From contig JALWQQ010000120.1 in NCBI GenBank assembly GCA_027083075.1, positions 1-5,688 on the forward strand: a DNA stretch of 5,688 nucleotides, in the 5' to 3' direction. Positions 4,717 through 5,688 of this stretch are shown one piece after another. The notes under the pieces were generated by a model that was given only the letters and a program-made list of their open reading frames with translations, was not told the DNA's origin and ran no database searches. This DNA comes from Campylobacteraceae bacterium. GTDB taxonomy: Bacteria > Campylobacterota > Campylobacteria > Campylobacterales > Sulfurovaceae. Positions within the stretch are counted from its first letter, which is position 1. Every line of letters starts with the position of its first letter. The position numbers were made by a program, and so were the translations under genes.

Positions 4717-5481
4717 ATGAGAAAAATGTTTCTACTTGCTGTAGCGGGCAGCGCAACATTGTTGTATGCAGGCGGCGATATTACGCCGCCGATGGAGCCG
4801 GTGGTCGAAGCGCCCGTTGCCGCCGATGTAAACGATAATGCGGTTCAGGAAAACACGTCTAACCCCTACGGTTACAATGCGGCGCTTAAGGCAGGTACGC
4901 TGGGAATAGGTGTCGATATTTCTCGTGCGATCAATGACAAGTTTGCATTGAGACTCAACCTGAACGGCTTCAAACTTAATCGTACGGAGACCCTTGATCA
5001 GGTGTCATACGATGCATCGCTCAAGCTTTTGACAGCAGGGCTTTTGGCAGATTACTACCCATTTGAGAATGCCTTTAGAATGAGTGCCGGTGCATACTAT
5101 AACGGCAATAAATTTAATGGTGTGGCAACACCGGCGGATACACAGAGTGTCAGTGTCGGTAATCGGACTTTTACCGGTAAAGAGCTCGGGCACCTGGATA
5201 CCAAGATCGATTTTAACAACTTTTCACCCTATGCCGGTATCGGATGGGGGAATGATTCACGCCAAAAAGGATGGGGATTTACCTTTGATCTCGGTGTACT
5301 CTATCAAGGTTCGCCCAATATTTATGCCAAAGGTTATGTCGATGCTAATGCACCTGGTAAGGCAACACTGCAAAAGACCATCGACACCGAAGTGGAAAAC
5401 GAGCGTAAAAATATCGCAGATAAGACAAAGAAATATAAGTGGTACCCCGTCGTAATGATCGGCATCAACTACACCTTCTAA
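4717..5481 (+). CDS. Outer-membrane beta-barrel protein, CarO-like small porin family
   Basis: A protein of 254 residues. Residues 1-18 are a Sec signal peptide (Arg2, Lys3, hydrophobic core, cut after LYA18). A Pro/Val/Ala-rich linker follows (22-50), then alternating amphipathic strands such as GTLGIGVDIS (60-69), FALRLNLNGF, LLTAGLLADYYPF, FRMSAGAYYNGNKF and FTFDLGVLYQGSPNIY. The last residues, GINYTF, end in Phe with aromatic residues at alternating positions, the classic signal for the BAM machinery. About eight strands fit the length. The arrangement YNGNKF, PYAGIGWGN, LGVLYQGSP, then a charged helix-like segment and WYPVVMIGINYTF, matches what I recall of the barrel family that includes Acinetobacter CarO, a small channel linked to ornithine and carbapenem uptake. 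Function here is not shown; a small-solute channel or structural barrel is most likely. It has its own strong promoter. Confidence 0.88.
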   Translation: MRKMFLLAVAGSATLLYAGGDITPPMEPVVEAPVAADVNDNAVQENTSNPYGYNAALKAGTLGIGVDISRAINDKFALRLNLNGFKLNRTETLDQVSYDASLKLLTAGLLADYYPFENAFRMSAGAYYNGNKFNGVATPADTQSVSVGNRTFTGKELGHLDTKIDFNNFSPYAGIGWGNDSRQKGWGFTFDLGVLYQGSPNIYAKGYVDANAPGKATLQKTIDTEVENERKNIADKTKKYKWYPVVMIGINYTF

Positions 5482-5492
5482 GCCTCTCTCGA

Positions 5493-5511
5493 TAGCCGTG
5501 TATTGCGGCTA
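5493..5511 (+). terminator. Stem-loop after the barrel gene, possible terminator
   Basis: TAGCCG (5493-5498) pairs perfectly with CGGCTA (5506-5511) around a 7-nt loop that can close further by one T-G pair. It lies 11 nt past the stop. The T-rich stretches after it (TTTT at 5520-5523, seven Ts at 5528-5534) are displaced from the stem, so this is a weak intrinsic terminator at best. Confidence 0.4.
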
Positions 5512-5533
5512 AAGCATACTTTTATCGTTTTTT

Positions 5534-5542
5534 TGATATAGT
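5534..5542 (+). promoter_or_regulatory. Extended -10 promoter of the downstream structured RNA or gene
   Basis: TGA-TATAGT is preceded by a seven-T run (5528-5534), the same layout as the two other extended -10 elements in this window. It predicts a transcript starting near 5549 that runs off the right edge. Confidence 0.55.
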
Positions 5543-5548
5543 CACGCT

Positions 5549-5688
5549 TCCAAATCCGCTTTGGCGGATAGGATCGATGAAATTCACATGTAGTTATTCC
5601 TTGAAAGGTTGCGCATTTTGCGTTAAGGGCTACAGAGGATCAAACCTGAGGTGAAGCGATAGCTTCCGTTAGAACGATTGTATACAAG
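5549..5688 (+). ncRNA. Candidate structured RNA or riboswitch-like leader (unidentified, partial)
   Basis: No open frame of note is present, yet the stretch holds several clear helices downstream of an extended -10. Hairpin 1 is ATCCGC (5554-5559) with GCGGAT (5564-5569) and loop TTTG. A nested arm consists of TGTAG (5589-5593) with CTACA (5630-5634), then CCTT (5599-5602) with AAGG (5625-5628), then CGCA (5612-5615) with TGCG (5619-5622). Hairpin 3 is GAAGC (5653-5657) with GCTTC (5662-5666) closed by GATA, a GNRA-type tetraloop. A second option pairs CGCTTC (5545-5550) with GAAGCG (5653-5658), which would compete with hairpin 3. I looked for the signatures of tmRNA, RNase P RNA, SRP RNA and common riboswitches and did not find them. 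A 6S-like RNA or the leader of a gene beyond the edge are both possible. Base pairing is seen; function is inference. Confidence 0.4.

Noticed and set aside
5084..5455. 123-residue + strand frame within the barrel gene
   Set aside because: It is an out-of-frame shadow with a composition unlike a folded protein and no ribosome site.
5660..5680. Integron attC-like core site at CGTTAGAACG
   Set aside because: The GTTRRRY core is not matched (GTTAGAA) and no paired partner site or integrase is seen.
5549..5688. tmRNA, RNase P RNA, SRP RNA, or a TPP, cobalamin, glycine, SAM or c-di-GMP riboswitch
   Set aside because: The conserved cores of these families (for example GAGGAAAGTCC of RNase P, the GGAAGGAAGCAG-like SRP loop, or the cobalamin box) are not present on either strand in the visible part.
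1..5688. CRISPR array, insertion sequence, prophage or defence system
   Set aside because: No regularly spaced repeats, transposase, integrase or nuclease signatures were found. All sizeable frames fit housekeeping or envelope families.

Overview
The window reads as a chromosomal stretch of a Campylobacterota (epsilonproteobacterial) bacterium, probably a free-living Sulfurimonas/Sulfurovum/Sulfuricurvum-like lineage. This is inference from protein style: a Pro/Val-rich segment just after the signal peptide of a small outer-membrane barrel, a lipoprotein with K-T-L-Y repeat modules, promoters with an extended -10 and no clear -35, and AAGGAG-type ribosome binding sites. No marker gene fixes the genus.

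Layout. Bases 1-2076 are a tightly packed + strand cluster of three genes: the tail of an unidentified membrane protein, a DUF523/TudS-type iron-sulfur protein whose start overlaps that tail's stop (TAATG), and an exported HtrA/Deg serine protease that overlaps the DUF523 gene by 10 nt. A 71-residue helical protein on the - strand (2079-2294) converges on the protease with only 2 nt between stops. It diverges from a bcp/PrxQ-type peroxiredoxin (2348-2818), which has its own extended -10 promoter. A 533-residue lipoprotein with three internal repeats follows (2880-4481). It is clearly more AT-rich than the first cluster. After a 235-nt gap with a strong extended -10 promoter comes a 254-residue outer-membrane beta-barrel protein of CarO-like type (4717-5481). 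The last 207 nt hold no gene but contain another extended -10 promoter and a run of nested stem-loops to the window edge: a candidate structured RNA or leader.

How the genes may work together. The DUF523 and protease genes are probably co-translated. The protease, lipoprotein and barrel all act in the envelope, and the peroxiredoxin handles peroxides in the cytoplasm. A shared pathway is not evident. The window looks like ordinary core and envelope genes rather than a mobile island. The least explained parts are the 3' structured RNA candidate, the repeat architecture of the lipoprotein, and the 4490-4661 intergenic stretch.
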